DNA from: Niveispirillum sp.
Lineage (GTDB): Bacteria; Pseudomonadota; Alphaproteobacteria; Azospirillales; Azospirillaceae
NCBI RefSeq assembly: GCF_017996735.1
Contig: NZ_JAGOGJ010000014.1
Location: 18,069-82,068 of the forward strand
Length of the DNA stretch: 64,000 bases
Direction: 5' to 3'
Positions 1 to 8,832 of this stretch are shown here, in pieces (positions within the stretch are counted from its first letter, which is position 1; each line of letters starts with the position of its first letter). Both the position numbers and the translations under genes were made by a program. Below the pieces are notes generated by a model, which ran no database searches, was not told the DNA's origin, and was given only the letters and a program-made list of their open reading frames with translations.

Positions 1-1
1 T

Positions 2-424
2 GTTGGCAGCAACGGCTTCTGGTCGGTGGTGCTGACCCTGGGTCTGGCGACCTGGCCGGTCTTCGCCCGCGTCGCCTATGCCGAGGGGCGCAGCCTGCTG
101 AAGCGCGAATATGTGCTGGCGGCGGAAATGATGCAGATGGGCACGGCCCGCCTGCTGCTGCGCCATGTGCTGCCGGGTCTGGTGCCCAGCCTGTCGGTGC
201 TGGTCGTCTTCCATTTCGCCGACATGATCATCGCGGAGAGCGCCTTGTCCTTCCTGGGTATCGGTGCGCCGCTGGGTGCGCCAAGCTGGGGCGGCATGCT
301 GAATGAAAGCCGGGCCTATATGCTGGTCGCACCCTGGATGCTGCTGGCCCCGGCCGGCGCCATCATCCTGCTGGTGGTCAGTGCGCATCTGTTCGGCCAG
401 AAGCTTCGGGAAGCCACGGCATGA
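2..424 (+). CDS. ABC transporter permease, DppC/OppC type, 3' part only
   Basis: This is the C-terminal ~140 residues of an inner-membrane permease for peptide- or nickel-type substrates; the gene starts before the window. The EAA loop that docks on the ATPase is visible (KREYVLAAEMMQMG, then RHVLPGLVP). It is followed by the usual family end: FLGIG, then PSWGGMLNE, then a last hydrophobic helix. The stop overlaps the next ATG by 4 bases (ATGA), so it is coupled to the two ATPase genes and belongs with the binding protein at 3241. The substrate cannot be told from the sequence. Confidence 0.93.
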   Translation, partial: VGSNGFWSVVLTLGLATWPVFARVAYAEGRSLLKREYVLAAEMMQMGTARLLLRHVLPGLVPSLSVLVVFHFADMIIAESALSFLGIGAPLGAPSWGGMLNESRAYMLVAPWMLLAPAGAIILLVVSAHLFGQKLREATA

Positions 425-1227
425 CCGGTTCCACCCCCCAATCCCCGATCCTGGAAATCCGTGACCTGTGCATCGATGCCGTGGCGCCGGGCGTGCCCGC
501 CCGCCGGCTGGTGGAGGACCTGTCGCTGACCGTCGCGGTCGGAGAGGTGCTGGGCATCGTGGGCGAGTCCGGTTCGGGCAAGTCCCTGTCGGCCTTCGCC
601 GTGGCCCGCCTGTTGCCCGACAGTATCCGCGTTTCCGGCGGGTCGGTGCATCTGGGCGGACAACGTATCGATGATCTGGACGAGGGGGCGATGCGGGGCC
701 TGCGCGGCGGACGAATCGGCTTCGTCTTCCAGGACCCGCTCTCCTCCTTCAATCCGGTGCGCAGCATCGGGTCGATCCTGATCGAATCCATCCGCCGGCA
801 TCAGGGGCTGGATCGCAAGGCGGCCCGCGCGCTGGCGGTGGAGATGCTGTCGCGCATGCGCCTGCCGGCCCGCAGCGTCGATGCCTATCCCCATCAATTG
901 TCGGGCGGTCAGCGGCAACGCGCCATGATCGCCCTGGCTCTGGCCAACGGTCCGGACCTGCTGATCGCGGACGAGCCGACGACCGCGCTGGACCCCACCA
1001 TCCAGTTGCAGATCCTGGCGCTGCTGAAACAGCAGACGGCGGACCGGGCCAGCATCCTGATCACCCATGATTTCTCCGTTGCGGCGGCCATCTGTGACCG
1101 GATCGCCGTGATGCATCGGGGGCGGCTGGTCGAAACCGGCCTGGCAGCGGCGTTGCTGGCCCATCCGCAGCATGATTATACACGCGACCTGCTGCGCCAT
1201 GCCCGTTTGGGGGGAGAGGCATCATGA
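421..1227 (+). CDS. ABC transporter ATP-binding protein, DppD/OppD type
   Basis: This 268-residue protein is the first of two ATPases energising the upstream permease. Walker A is GESGSGKS, the Q-loop is FVFQDP, the signature is LSGGQRQR, Walker B is [12 protein letters not shown] and the switch histidine is in ITHDF. It ends soon after the nucleotide-binding domain and lacks much of the C-terminal oligopeptide extension and its Cys-rich Fe-S region seen in many DppD/OppD proteins. ATGA overlaps on both sides place it inside a translationally coupled operon. Confidence 0.93.
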   Translation: MTGSTPQSPILEIRDLCIDAVAPGVPARRLVEDLSLTVAVGEVLGIVGESGSGKSLSAFAVARLLPDSIRVSGGSVHLGGQRIDDLDEGAMRGLRGGRIGFVFQDPLSSFNPVRSIGSILIESIRRHQGLDRKAARALAVEMLSRMRLPARSVDAYPHQLSGGQRQRAMIALALANGPDLLIADEPTTALDPTIQLQILALLKQQTADRASILITHDFSVAAAICDRIAVMHRGRLVETGLAAALLAHPQHDYTRDLLRHARLGGEAS

Positions 1228-2123
1228 CGGTCTCCCTGCTGACAATCGATGGTCTGGCTGTGCGTTATGGCACCGGAAACAAGGCCAAACAGGCGCTGGA
1301 GGATTGCCACCTGTCGCTTGCGGCCGGTGAGATCCTGGCGGTGGTGGGGGAGTCCGGTTCGGGCAAGTCTACCCTGGCCCGCGCCGTGGCCGGCATCGCG
1401 CCGGTCAGTGCCGGCCGCATCCGGCTGGACGGGCAGGACCTGGCAACCCTGAGGGGCGATGCGCGGCGCAAGGCACGGCGATCGATCCAGATGGTGTTTC
1501 AGGACCCGGATGCCAGCCTGAACCCCCGCCATTCCATCCGCACCATCCTGTCGGAACCGCTGGAGGTGATCGGCTTCGGTGACCGGGCGGCGCGCACCGC
1601 GCGGATCGCGGCGTTGATGGCGCTGGTGCATCTGGACCTGTCCCTGCTGGACCGCCGTCCCGCTGGCCTGTCGGGCGGGCAGAAGCAGCGTGTGGCCATT
1701 GCCCGCGCCCTGGCGATGGAACCGCGCGTGCTGATCGCGGACGAGGCGCTGTCGGCGCTGGATGTCTCTACCCAGGCGGCGGTGGCGGCCCTGTTCACGG
1801 AACTGCGCGACCGGCTGGGCCTTGCCATCCTGTTCATTTCCCACGACATGGGCATGGTGCGGCAACTGGCCGATCATGTCTGTGTCATCCGGGGTGGTCG
1901 CATCGCGGAGGCGGGGCCGGTGGCCACGTTGATGCAACGGCCGACCCACCCTTACACCAACCTGTTGCTGGCGGCGTCGCTTGATCCCAAGGGCGCGCTG
2001 GCCGACCCCGAATTGCTGGCGGCACTGACCCGGCCGGGAAGGATGGACGAGGATTATCTGGGCCGCCTACTGGCCGCGCATCGCGGCCGCAACGGCGCTG
2101 CGAATGCAGGAGAGGGACCATGA
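1224..2123 (+). CDS. ABC transporter ATP-binding protein, DppF/OppF type
   Basis: This is the second ATPase of the transporter, 299 residues. Walker A is GESGSGKS, the Q-loop is MVFQDPDASLNPR (typical of DppF/OppF), the signature is LSGGQKQR, Walker B is VLIADEALSALD and the H-loop is FISHDM. The HPYTNLLLAA motif near the C terminus is the start of the oligopeptide ABC extension. It overlaps both neighbours by ATGA, so permease, both ATPases and the methyltransferase appear to be made from one message. Confidence 0.93.
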   Translation: MTVSLLTIDGLAVRYGTGNKAKQALEDCHLSLAAGEILAVVGESGSGKSTLARAVAGIAPVSAGRIRLDGQDLATLRGDARRKARRSIQMVFQDPDASLNPRHSIRTILSEPLEVIGFGDRAARTARIAALMALVHLDLSLLDRRPAGLSGGQKQRVAIARALAMEPRVLIADEALSALDVSTQAAVAALFTELRDRLGLAILFISHDMGMVRQLADHVCVIRGGRIAEAGPVATLMQRPTHPYTNLLLAASLDPKGALADPELLAALTRPGRMDEDYLGRLLAAHRGRNGAANAGEGP

Positions 2124-3244
2124 TCACCGCACCGCATGAAATGCTGCCCGAGATGACGGCCGAGGATATCAGCCGGCAGCAAGGCATCGTCGCCCTGCGC
2201 CGCTTCCTGAACAGCCAGGTCCGTGCGCGCAATATCGAGCATTACGAGACCGAGGCGCAGCCCGCCTATGTCGCTGCCCATGGCCGCGCCCCGCAATCGC
2301 ACGAGGAAGTGGCCGCCGCCTTCCGGCTCAGCCCCAGTTACCGCACCTGGAGCGCCATGAACCGGTCGGCGCAGGAACTGCTCTGGCAGGCGGCCGGGGA
2401 GCCGATCCAGCGCAACGCGGAGGTGCTGAGCGCCCATTACCGCCGGCTGGTGGCCGAAAAGCTGCCGCAGGTCGGTGGCGGCCTGTCGCTGAATCCGGGC
2501 CTGTCGGGCCTGGGCCTTGTGGCTGATATCGACATCCACCTGCAGCCGGGCGGCTATACCCTGGATCGGGCCGACGATGACGTCCTGGCCGGTGCGCTGT
2601 ACGAGATGGGTGGCCGTGTCTATTCGGTAGGGCAGGGGATCGGCGCGGGCGACAGCAAGGCGGGGGCCGTGATCCGTTTCCTGGCCGAACGGTTCCCAGA
2701 CTTAAAGCCGGCGCGCATCCTGGATATCGGCTGTTCGGCCGGTGCCGCCGCCTGTGAATATGCGCTGCACTTTCCGGAAGCCGAGGTGCATGCCGTGGAT
2801 ATCGGTGCGGGCATGCTGCGCTATGCCCATGCGCGGGCCCTGGCGCTGGGCGCGCGGGTGTTCTTCCACCAGATGGACACCGCCCATCTGGGCTTCCCCG
2901 ATGGGCATTTCGATCTCGTGGTCTCGCACAATGTGATGCATGAGATCGACAATGACGTGCGCCGCGCCATGATGCGGGAAAGCCACCGCCTACTGGCGGC
3001 GGGCGGGGTCGCCCTTCATCAGGACGTGCCCTACCGTTTCCAGGACCTGGATGTTCCGCAGCAGGTGGAGAAATCCTGGGACGTCGAATTCAACAACGAG
3101 CCGTTCTGGGTCACCTATACCACGGCGGATGTGACCGGTGATCTGGTCGCCGCCGGCTTCGCGCCGCAAACGGTGCGCGATGAACGTATCCCCAAGCTGC
3201 GCGGGCCGGGCGCCTGGTACGTCGCTTACGGGCAGCGGGGATGA
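2120..3244 (+). CDS. class I SAM-dependent methyltransferase
   Basis: The 374-residue protein has a Rossmann-type methyltransferase domain in its C-terminal half: motif I ILDIGCSAGAAACEYA, the acidic residue after strand 2 (VHAVDIGAG), motif IV FDLVVSHNVMHEI and a motif VI-like LLAAGGVALHQD. The first ~180 residues are a helical region I do not recognise; it may bind substrate or dimerise. It lies between the transporter ATPases and the binding-protein gene with ATGA overlaps on both sides. A methyltransferase built into a peptide-type uptake operon suggests it modifies the imported compound or a breakdown product. The target is unknown. Confidence 0.85.
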   Translation: MITAPHEMLPEMTAEDISRQQGIVALRRFLNSQVRARNIEHYETEAQPAYVAAHGRAPQSHEEVAAAFRLSPSYRTWSAMNRSAQELLWQAAGEPIQRNAEVLSAHYRRLVAEKLPQVGGGLSLNPGLSGLGLVADIDIHLQPGGYTLDRADDDVLAGALYEMGGRVYSVGQGIGAGDSKAGAVIRFLAERFPDLKPARILDIGCSAGAAACEYALHFPEAEVHAVDIGAGMLRYAHARALALGARVFFHQMDTAHLGFPDGHFDLVVSHNVMHEIDNDVRRAMMRESHRLLAAGGVALHQDVPYRFQDLDVPQQVEKSWDVEFNNEPFWVTYTTADVTGDLVAAGFAPQTVRDERIPKLRGPGAWYVAYGQRG

Positions 3245-4797
3245 GGATGCTGCGATCCCTGCGGACCCTTCTGCTTCTGGCCATGATCGTGGCGGGTCTG
3301 GCGTCGCCGCCCGCCAGGGCGGACGAAGCCGCACCCTTTGAATTGCGCATGGCGGTCAATTCCTTGCCGGCCAGCCTGGGCAACCCGTTCCGGGGCAATG
3401 GAAGGCCGGGGTCGCTGGTCTGGTCGGCCATCTTCGATGCGCTGACGGAACTGGACGCTGACGGGCAGTTGCGCCCGGCGCTGGCCACAGGGTGGGAACC
3501 GGCCGGCCCCACGCTCTGGCGCTTCAGCCTGCGCGACGATGTACGCTTTGCCAATGGCCGCGTGTTCGACAGTGGCGCCGTCGTTGCCATCATGGAATGG
3601 CTGATCTCCCCGGAAGGGCGCCGCACCGTCATCGGCAATGAATTGCGCGGGGTGAAGGTCGTGCGGGCCGCCGGTCCGACCATGGTGGAGATCGAAACGG
3701 CGGAGCCGGACCCGATCCTGCCCAAGCGGATGGCCGCCGTCATGATGGTGGAACCGGACCTTTGGCGGCAATTGGGACCGGACGGTTTTGCCCTGGCGCC
3801 CGTGGGGACCGGCAGCTTCCTGCTGACCGGATGGGACCAGCGGCGTCGTCAGGCGCGGGCTGTAGCCAACCCCTATCGCTGGCGCCCCAGTGACGTGACG
3901 GGCCTGACCTTCATGGAACTGCCCAATGCTGCCGTGCGGGCGCAGGCGCTGCTGTCGGGCGACGTGGATATCGCGGGTGTGGAGATCGACGAGCTGGAAC
4001 GGCTGCGCCGCAACGGCTTTCCGATCCATATCACCTCCTCCATGCAGGTCATGTCGATCGCCTTCCGGGTGGAGGGCACGGCACCGACGGCGCCGCTGCG
4101 CGATGTCCGTGTGCGGCAGGCGTTGAACTATGCCATCGACAAGCAGGCCCTGGCCGATGTCCTGCTGGAAGGTCTGGCCGGGCCGGCGGGACAGCCGGCC
4201 CCGGCCTTCAGCTTCGGTTATGATCCGTCCCTGGCGCCCTATCCCTATGATCCGGCCAGGGCCCGCGCGCTGCTGCGCGAAGCCGGCTATGCCGATGGCT
4301 TCACCCTGACCGCGGAAGTGGTGATCGACAGTGTGCCGGCCGACACCCTGATCTATCAGGCGGTGGCGCAATATTGGCGGGCCGTGGGGGTGGGGGTGAC
4401 GTTGCAGATCATCACCTTCCCGCAATATCTGAAGAAGTTCCTGACCAATAGCTGGACCGTCGACGCCTTTGGCGCGTCCTGGAACAGTTCCCCCTACAAT
4501 GACGCGCTGCGGCCCATGGAGGTGTTCTCCTGCCGTCGGCCCAAGCCCTTCTTCTGTGATCGCGCCATGGCGGACCGTCTGGGTCATGTCGGGCAGATCA
4601 TGGATGATGGTGAGCGTCTGGCCGCCATGCAGGCCCTTGCGCATGATTATCAGGTGGCCGCGCCCGCCGCCTTCCTGGTCGATCAGATAGACCTGTTCTC
4701 CAACAATCCAGGCCTTTCCAACATTGCTGTCCGCAACCGGGTGCCGGATTACCGGACCATCAGGCGCGGCACCGCAAAGGGTCAGCCGACGGAGTGA
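3241..4797 (+). CDS. ABC transporter substrate-binding protein, family 5
   Basis: This is the periplasmic solute receptor of the transporter encoded just upstream, 518 residues. It has an N-terminal signal peptide (basic start, LLLLAMIVAGLA core, cleavage after PARA). Typical SBP_bac_5 landmarks follow: LVWSAIFDALTELD, WRFSLRDDVRFANG, and VRQALNYAIDKQALADVLL near residue 290. The start overlaps the methyltransferase stop by ATGA. The family binds peptides, nickel chelates, opines and glycosides, so the substrate stays open. Confidence 0.92.
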   Translation: MRMLRSLRTLLLLAMIVAGLASPPARADEAAPFELRMAVNSLPASLGNPFRGNGRPGSLVWSAIFDALTELDADGQLRPALATGWEPAGPTLWRFSLRDDVRFANGRVFDSGAVVAIMEWLISPEGRRTVIGNELRGVKVVRAAGPTMVEIETAEPDPILPKRMAAVMMVEPDLWRQLGPDGFALAPVGTGSFLLTGWDQRRRQARAVANPYRWRPSDVTGLTFMELPNAAVRAQALLSGDVDIAGVEIDELERLRRNGFPIHITSSMQVMSIAFRVEGTAPTAPLRDVRVRQALNYAIDKQALADVLLEGLAGPAGQPAPAFSFGYDPSLAPYPYDPARARALLREAGYADGFTLTAEVVIDSVPADTLIYQAVAQYWRAVGVGVTLQIITFPQYLKKFLTNSWTVDAFGASWNSSPYNDALRPMEVFSCRRPKPFFCDRAMADRLGHVGQIMDDGERLAAMQALAHDYQVAAPAAFLVDQIDLFSNNPGLSNIAVRNRVPDYRTIRRGTAKGQPTE

Positions 4798-4803
4798 ACG
4801 CAG

Positions 4804-5115
4804 ATGAAACAGGCAGACGCCATCGTGGAACTGGCCGGCCTTGTCCGGGGCGCCCGCCCACCCAGCCTGGACAATGCCGAGACCGAGGCGGTATTGCGCA
4901 TCGCCATGGCCTTGCTACTGGAACTGTCGGTCACCAATGACCGGGTCGACAGGCTGGAACGCGAATTGGCGGCGCTGCGTGGCGTTCCGGTGGAGAGCCT
5001 GAAATCCGCACCGCTGGCCCCGGCCGCGGTTGCGGACCGGCAGGCGGCGACAGATGGGTTGATGGCGCGTGTGCTGTCCGGGATGGTGCGCAAGGACGCG
5101 GCCGGCAATGTCTGA
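4804..5115 (+). CDS. small helical protein of unknown function
   Basis: The 103-residue protein has no signal peptide or membrane segment. It is rich in Ala, Leu and charged residues, and the stretch around LSVTNDRVDRLERELAAL looks like a short coiled coil that could mediate dimerisation or partner binding. It starts 6 bp after the binding-protein stop and overlaps the next gene by 8 bp, so it is part of the operon. The position, rather than any motif, suggests it is a subunit or accessory of the racemase-family enzyme that follows. Confidence 0.75.
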   Translation: MKQADAIVELAGLVRGARPPSLDNAETEAVLRIAMALLLELSVTNDRVDRLERELAALRGVPVESLKSAPLAPAAVADRQAATDGLMARVLSGMVRKDAAGNV

Positions 5116-5851
5116 TCGGCGGCAGCAGGATCTTGAATATGGCGGCGGCGGTATCCTGGGCGTGCTGACGCCGTCCGGCAATCCGACGGTGGAACCGGAG
5201 ATGCAGCGTCTGCTGGCTCCTGACATCACCATGCTGACCGCCCGCATGCACAGTAGCGACCCGTCGCTGTTGCGCCGTCTGGAGATCTATGCCGAGACAC
5301 TGGACGCGACCCTGGACAGTTTCGGCGGCATCGCCCTGGATGCAGTCCTGTTTGCCTGCACCGGCTCCTCCTACCTGCTGGGGCCGGCGTCGGAGGACGC
5401 GCTGGTTGCCCGGCAGAAGGCGCGCGGTGTCCGCCTGCTGACGGCGGCGCAGGCGATCCGGACCGCAGCGGCAGAGGCCGGCGTGCGGCGTGTCGTCCTG
5501 GTCAACCCCTATCCGCCAGAGCTGCGGGAAAAGGCCGTCGCCTATTGGCAGGATGTGGGCTTCGATCTGGCCGATGTGGTGGAGGTGCGAAACCCAAAGC
5601 CCGGTTACCATGCGATCTACACCTTACGCGGGGAGGCGGTATCGGCGGCCCTGGCGCGGGCGGCGGCCATTCCCGCCGATATGGTCTTGTTGATGGGGAC
5701 GGGCATGGCCAGCCTCCCGTCGCTGCGGCAACTGGTCAATTCGTCTGCATCAGGAAACAAGTTGATTGTGTCGTCCAACCTGGCCCTGGCCTGGGCGGGG
5801 CGGCGGGCGTTGAACCCGGAGACGGGCGGACCCCACAAGCTTTTGCGTTGA
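5108..5851 (+). CDS. Asp/Glu racemase-superfamily protein (maleate isomerase / arylmalonate decarboxylase-like)
   Basis: The 247-residue protein is read from ATG 5108, which overlaps the preceding stop; a longer frame from 5069 lies inside the upstream gene. Its N terminus (GVLTPSGNPTVEPEM) matches the PSxNxxxEPEM signature of maleate cis-trans isomerases and arylmalonate decarboxylases. Cys84 (FACTGSS) sits at the first catalytic position. The second position, normally Cys in a CxG turn, reads MGTG (Gly197-Thr-Gly), so only one catalytic cysteine is present. It is the last gene of the uptake operon. Racemase, isomerase and decarboxylase activities are all possible. Confidence 0.82.
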   Translation: MSDRRQQDLEYGGGGILGVLTPSGNPTVEPEMQRLLAPDITMLTARMHSSDPSLLRRLEIYAETLDATLDSFGGIALDAVLFACTGSSYLLGPASEDALVARQKARGVRLLTAAQAIRTAAAEAGVRRVVLVNPYPPELREKAVAYWQDVGFDLADVVEVRNPKPGYHAIYTLRGEAVSAALARAAAIPADMVLLMGTGMASLPSLRQLVNSSASGNKLIVSSNLALAWAGRRALNPETGGPHKLLR

Positions 5852-5904
5852 AGCCGTGGGCGGTTGTGGAACTTGCGCGGAATTTAACGAAATCCTATCC
5901 ATTC

Positions 5905-5924
5905 TGCGCCGGTACGCCGGCGCA
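5905..5924 (+). terminator. stable hairpin after the transporter operon
   Basis: An 8-bp perfect stem (TGCGCCGG/CCGGCGCA) is closed by a TACG tetraloop, a very stable RNA loop class. It lies about 50 bp after the racemase-like gene. There is no T-run behind it, so it may be a processing or stability element rather than an intrinsic terminator. Confidence 0.4.
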
Positions 5925-6037
5925 TGAGCCTATGGATTGTGGCGCGCGCCTAATGATCCATCAATAGGTCATTTTTCCATTCTTGGGGCGACAAAGCAGT
6001 TGACAACCCCTGCCGCCGAAACCATTCTGCCTCCATA

Positions 6038-6057
6038 TTGTATTAAAAAAAATACAA
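6038..6057. promoter_or_regulatory. operator-like inverted repeat before the TonB receptor
   Basis: TTGTATT and AATACAA form perfect 7-bp arms around six A residues, 59 bp before the receptor start and downstream of a TTGACA box at 6000. The AT-rich palindrome in a high-GC region fits a repressor site, for example of a GntR-type protein. The regulator is not in this window. Confidence 0.45.
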
Positions 6058-6115
6058 CACGGACGGATCGATCCAACGGTCCTTCCCGGTGATGGCGAGC
6101 AGACAGGAGGCAAAG

Positions 6116-8293
6116 ATGAGTAGGAATGTCCTGGCGCGGTTGATTTGCTGCGCCCCGCTGGCAGGGTTGCTGGCGCCTGTGACGGCGCTGGCCCAGACGG
6201 CCGATGCGCCGCTACAGCTTGAAGAGATCATCGTCACCGCCCGCAAGCTCACGGAGCGCCAGCAGGATGTGCCGGTTTCGGTGACGGCAATGAGCCGCGC
6301 CACGCTGGACCGCATCGGTGCAAAGGATATCGGCCAACTCTCCAATCTGGTGCCCGGCCTGTCCTATGATCAGGATTTCGGGCGCCGCCTGGACCGCCCG
6401 GCCATCCGTGGCCAGTCGTCCATCCTGGGCACGCCGAACGCGGCGTCCTTCCTGGACGGTGTCTTCATTCCCGACAGCCTGTTCGGCACAGAAATGGCGT
6501 TCGTCGATCAGGTCGAGGTGATCAAGGGGCCGCAATCGGCGCTCTATGGCCGCCAAACCTTCTCCGGCGCCATCTCCTACACCTCGCGCAAGCCGTCCGA
6601 CGTGATGGAAGGCCAGGTGAAGCTGACTGCCGCACAGCATGACGAATATAACGCGTTGGCCATGATCAGCGGGCCGTTGGTGGAAGACAAGCTGGCCTTC
6701 CAGTTGGCCGGCAACTACTACACCTATGGCGGCGAATACCGGAACAACAACCCTACCGACGCCTATTACCGCAAGAAGATCGGGGACGAGGAGACCAAGG
6801 CGGTCTCCGGTGCGTTGCTGTTCACGCCGAATGACAATCTGGACATCACGCTGCGCTATTCCTACGGCAAGAACGAGGATGGCGTGGATGCCACAGTGTT
6901 GCAGCGGGCATCCAGCAATAATTGCTTCCGCAATGCCGCCGGCACGGCCTTCCAGTATTATTGCGGCACGGTGCATGCCACGCCCGACCAGATCAGCATG
7001 AACCTGGGCGCGGTGGAAGGCGGCGGGCTGACGCGTGAGACGTCGCGTGCGGCGGCCATCATCAATTATTATGCCGGCGACATCCAGCTCACCTCCATCA
7101 CCGGCTACACGGATTCCGACGAGGACCGCAAGGCCGACCTGGACTTCCTGCCGATCACCGGCGCCGGCGGCACGCTGCATGTGCGCGACGGCGTCTATAT
7201 CGAAAGCTTCTCGCAGGAATTCCGTGTCTCCAACGACGGGGCCGACGGTTTCCGCTGGCTGGCTGGCGCCTACATGTATGACGAGGATCGGGCGACCGAG
7301 CGGTACATGTTTCCCACCAAGCGCCTTCAGGACAATGGCACCAACACGATCCGCAACTATGCGGGCTTCGCGCTGGTGAATTTCGACCTGACCGAGGCGC
7401 TGTCGGCCGGTGCCGAACTGCGCTACGCGGTGGACAAGCTGGGCCTGGAGGGCGGTGACAACCGTTACAACCTGTCCAAGACCTTCAAAAGCTGGAACCC
7501 CCGCTTCACGCTGGACTATAAATTCACCGACGATGTTATGGCCTATGGTGTGGCCGCGCGCGGCAACAAGCCGGGTGGCTTCAATTCCGACGTCCGGCTG
7601 ACCGGTTCCCAGGTCTATTATGATGAGGAATCGGCCTGGAATTACGAACTGGGCCTGAAGACCGACCTGCTCAATCGCCGTCTGCGCCTGAATGTCGCCG
7701 CCTATTATATCGACTGGAAGGACCAGCAGCTTACCCAGTCGGCCGTCTTCTCCACCGGTTCCATCTCCTATATCGCCAATGCGGGTTCGTTGGAGGTGAA
7801 GGGCATCGAGGTCGAGGCGCAGGCCGCCCTGACCGAGTGGTGGAAGCTGTCGACCGGCATTTCGCTGAATGACCCGGAATATACCAGCGGGACGGATGCT
7901 GAGGTCGGTCGTCTGACGGGCAACAGCTCGATCAAGGGCAAGACCGCGCCGAATACACCGAAATATCAGTTCTCGGTGATGTCGGATTTCGACACGGCGC
8001 TGACGGACGAGGTCGATGGCTTTATGAACATCGTCTATACCTACCGGTCGAAGAAGTATGATCAGGTCGGTAATTTCGCCTCCACCGGCAGCCGCGACCA
8101 GTTGGACGCCCGCGCGGGCGTGACCTATGGCGACTATCGGGCGACCCTGTTCGTGAAGAACCTGTTCGACAACATGGATCCGCTTGGCGTCATCCGCTAT
8201 GTCGATTTCGGTGTCACGGGCAGCCCGCGTGGCTATCAGGTCTCGCTGCCGCGTGGCCGGCAGGTGGGCGTGACCCTGGAAGCCAAGTTCTGA
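6116..8293 (+). CDS. TonB-dependent outer-membrane receptor
   Basis: This 725-residue receptor takes up a ligand too large or scarce for porins, using TonB-ExbBD energy. I chose ATG 6116 because AGGAGG at 6103 is ideally placed; in-frame GTG/ATG codons lie 24-27 bases upstream. It has a signal peptide ending near ALAQ, then a TonB-box-like segment (LEEIIVTARK) and the plug (VPVSVTAMSR, then IKGPQSALYGRQTFSGAISYTSRKP). The beta-barrel ends in a terminal aromatic (EAKF). It follows the peptide-type ABC operon but has its own control region. It could serve as the outer-membrane gate of the same uptake route; that is inference from position. Confidence 0.93.
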   Translation: MSRNVLARLICCAPLAGLLAPVTALAQTADAPLQLEEIIVTARKLTERQQDVPVSVTAMSRATLDRIGAKDIGQLSNLVPGLSYDQDFGRRLDRPAIRGQSSILGTPNAASFLDGVFIPDSLFGTEMAFVDQVEVIKGPQSALYGRQTFSGAISYTSRKPSDVMEGQVKLTAAQHDEYNALAMISGPLVEDKLAFQLAGNYYTYGGEYRNNNPTDAYYRKKIGDEETKAVSGALLFTPNDNLDITLRYSYGKNEDGVDATVLQRASSNNCFRNAAGTAFQYYCGTVHATPDQISMNLGAVEGGGLTRETSRAAAIINYYAGDIQLTSITGYTDSDEDRKADLDFLPITGAGGTLHVRDGVYIESFSQEFRVSNDGADGFRWLAGAYMYDEDRATERYMFPTKRLQDNGTNTIRNYAGFALVNFDLTEALSAGAELRYAVDKLGLEGGDNRYNLSKTFKSWNPRFTLDYKFTDDVMAYGVAARGNKPGGFNSDVRLTGSQVYYDEESAWNYELGLKTDLLNRRLRLNVAAYYIDWKDQQLTQSAVFSTGSISYIANAGSLEVKGIEVEAQAALTEWWKLSTGISLNDPEYTSGTDAEVGRLTGNSSIKGKTAPNTPKYQFSVMSDFDTALTDEVDGFMNIVYTYRSKKYDQVGNFASTGSRDQLDARAGVTYGDYRATLFVKNLFDNMDPLGVIRYVDFGVTGSPRGYQVSLPRGRQVGVTLEAKF

Positions 8294-8366
8294 TAAGACC
8301 GACGGTCGGAAATATCTGACTGTCGGTCACTCTTTCAAGCCGACAGTATAGGGCAAGTGCAGGAAA

Positions 8367-8398
8367 AGGGCCTGTCCGATGTGAATCGGACAGGCCCT
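8367..8398. terminator. bidirectional terminator between convergent genes
   Basis: A perfect 14-bp stem (AGGGCCTGTCCGAT and its complement) with a GTGA loop lies between the TonB receptor and the Nudix gene. The AAAA run before the left arm becomes a U-run for minus-strand transcripts, so it should stop the Nudix message. A weaker hairpin (GACCGAC/GTCGGTC, 8297-8328) directly follows the receptor stop. Confidence 0.8.
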
Positions 8399-8426
8399 GA
8401 TGCCTTTACCGCAAGCGCTTTCCGGG

Positions 8427-8822
8427 TCAGCCGCAAGCCGCCACCGCGACCCTTGTGGACAAGGTCAGCGGCTGCGGCAAGGCATCCAGGCTGAACCAGC
8501 CCCAGTCGGCCATGGCATCCGGTTCCATCACCCGCGGTTCACCCGACAGGATGCGGGCGCGGTGGACGGGGTTGACCCAGTGGCTGGGGCCGGCCGTGTC
8601 GATCTGATCGACAACGCAGAGCAGGCCCGTCAGTTCGATGACGACGCCCAATTCCTCCGCGATTTCGCGGCGGATCGTATCGGGCACGGCTTCCAGAAAA
8701 TCGACCTTGCCGCCCGGCAGGCCCCAATGGTCGGCCTCGGGGTTGCGGCGGCGCTTGACCAGCAGCAAACGGCCCTGGTCATCGATGATGAAGGCGCCGC
8801 AGCCGACGCGGATTGTAGTCAT
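8427..8822 (-). CDS. Nudix hydrolase
   Basis: This 131-residue single-domain protein hydrolyses a nucleoside diphosphate linked to another group. The Nudix box is complete: GKVDFLE, seven residues, then REIAEELG, giving Gx5Ex7REUxEExGU with the metal-binding glutamates. The upstream GCGAFIIDDQGRLLLVKRRR strand order is standard. It begins 10 bp after the Lrp-family gene and is likely co-transcribed. The substrate is not predictable; NADH, ADP-ribose and oxidised dNTPs are all possible. Confidence 0.92.
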   Translation of the reverse strand: MTTIRVGCGAFIIDDQGRLLLVKRRRNPEADHWGLPGGKVDFLEAVPDTIRREIAEELGVVIELTGLLCVVDQIDTAGPSHWVNPVHRARILSGEPRVMEPDAMADWGWFSLDALPQPLTLSTRVAVAACG

Positions 8823-8832
8823 TTAAAACCCC

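Noticed and set aside
3226..4644. Long minus-strand open frame opposite the family-5 binding protein
   Set aside because: It is His/Gln/Gly/Arg-rich and low in hydrophobic structure, typical of an antisense frame in high-GC DNA; the plus-strand gene is unambiguous.
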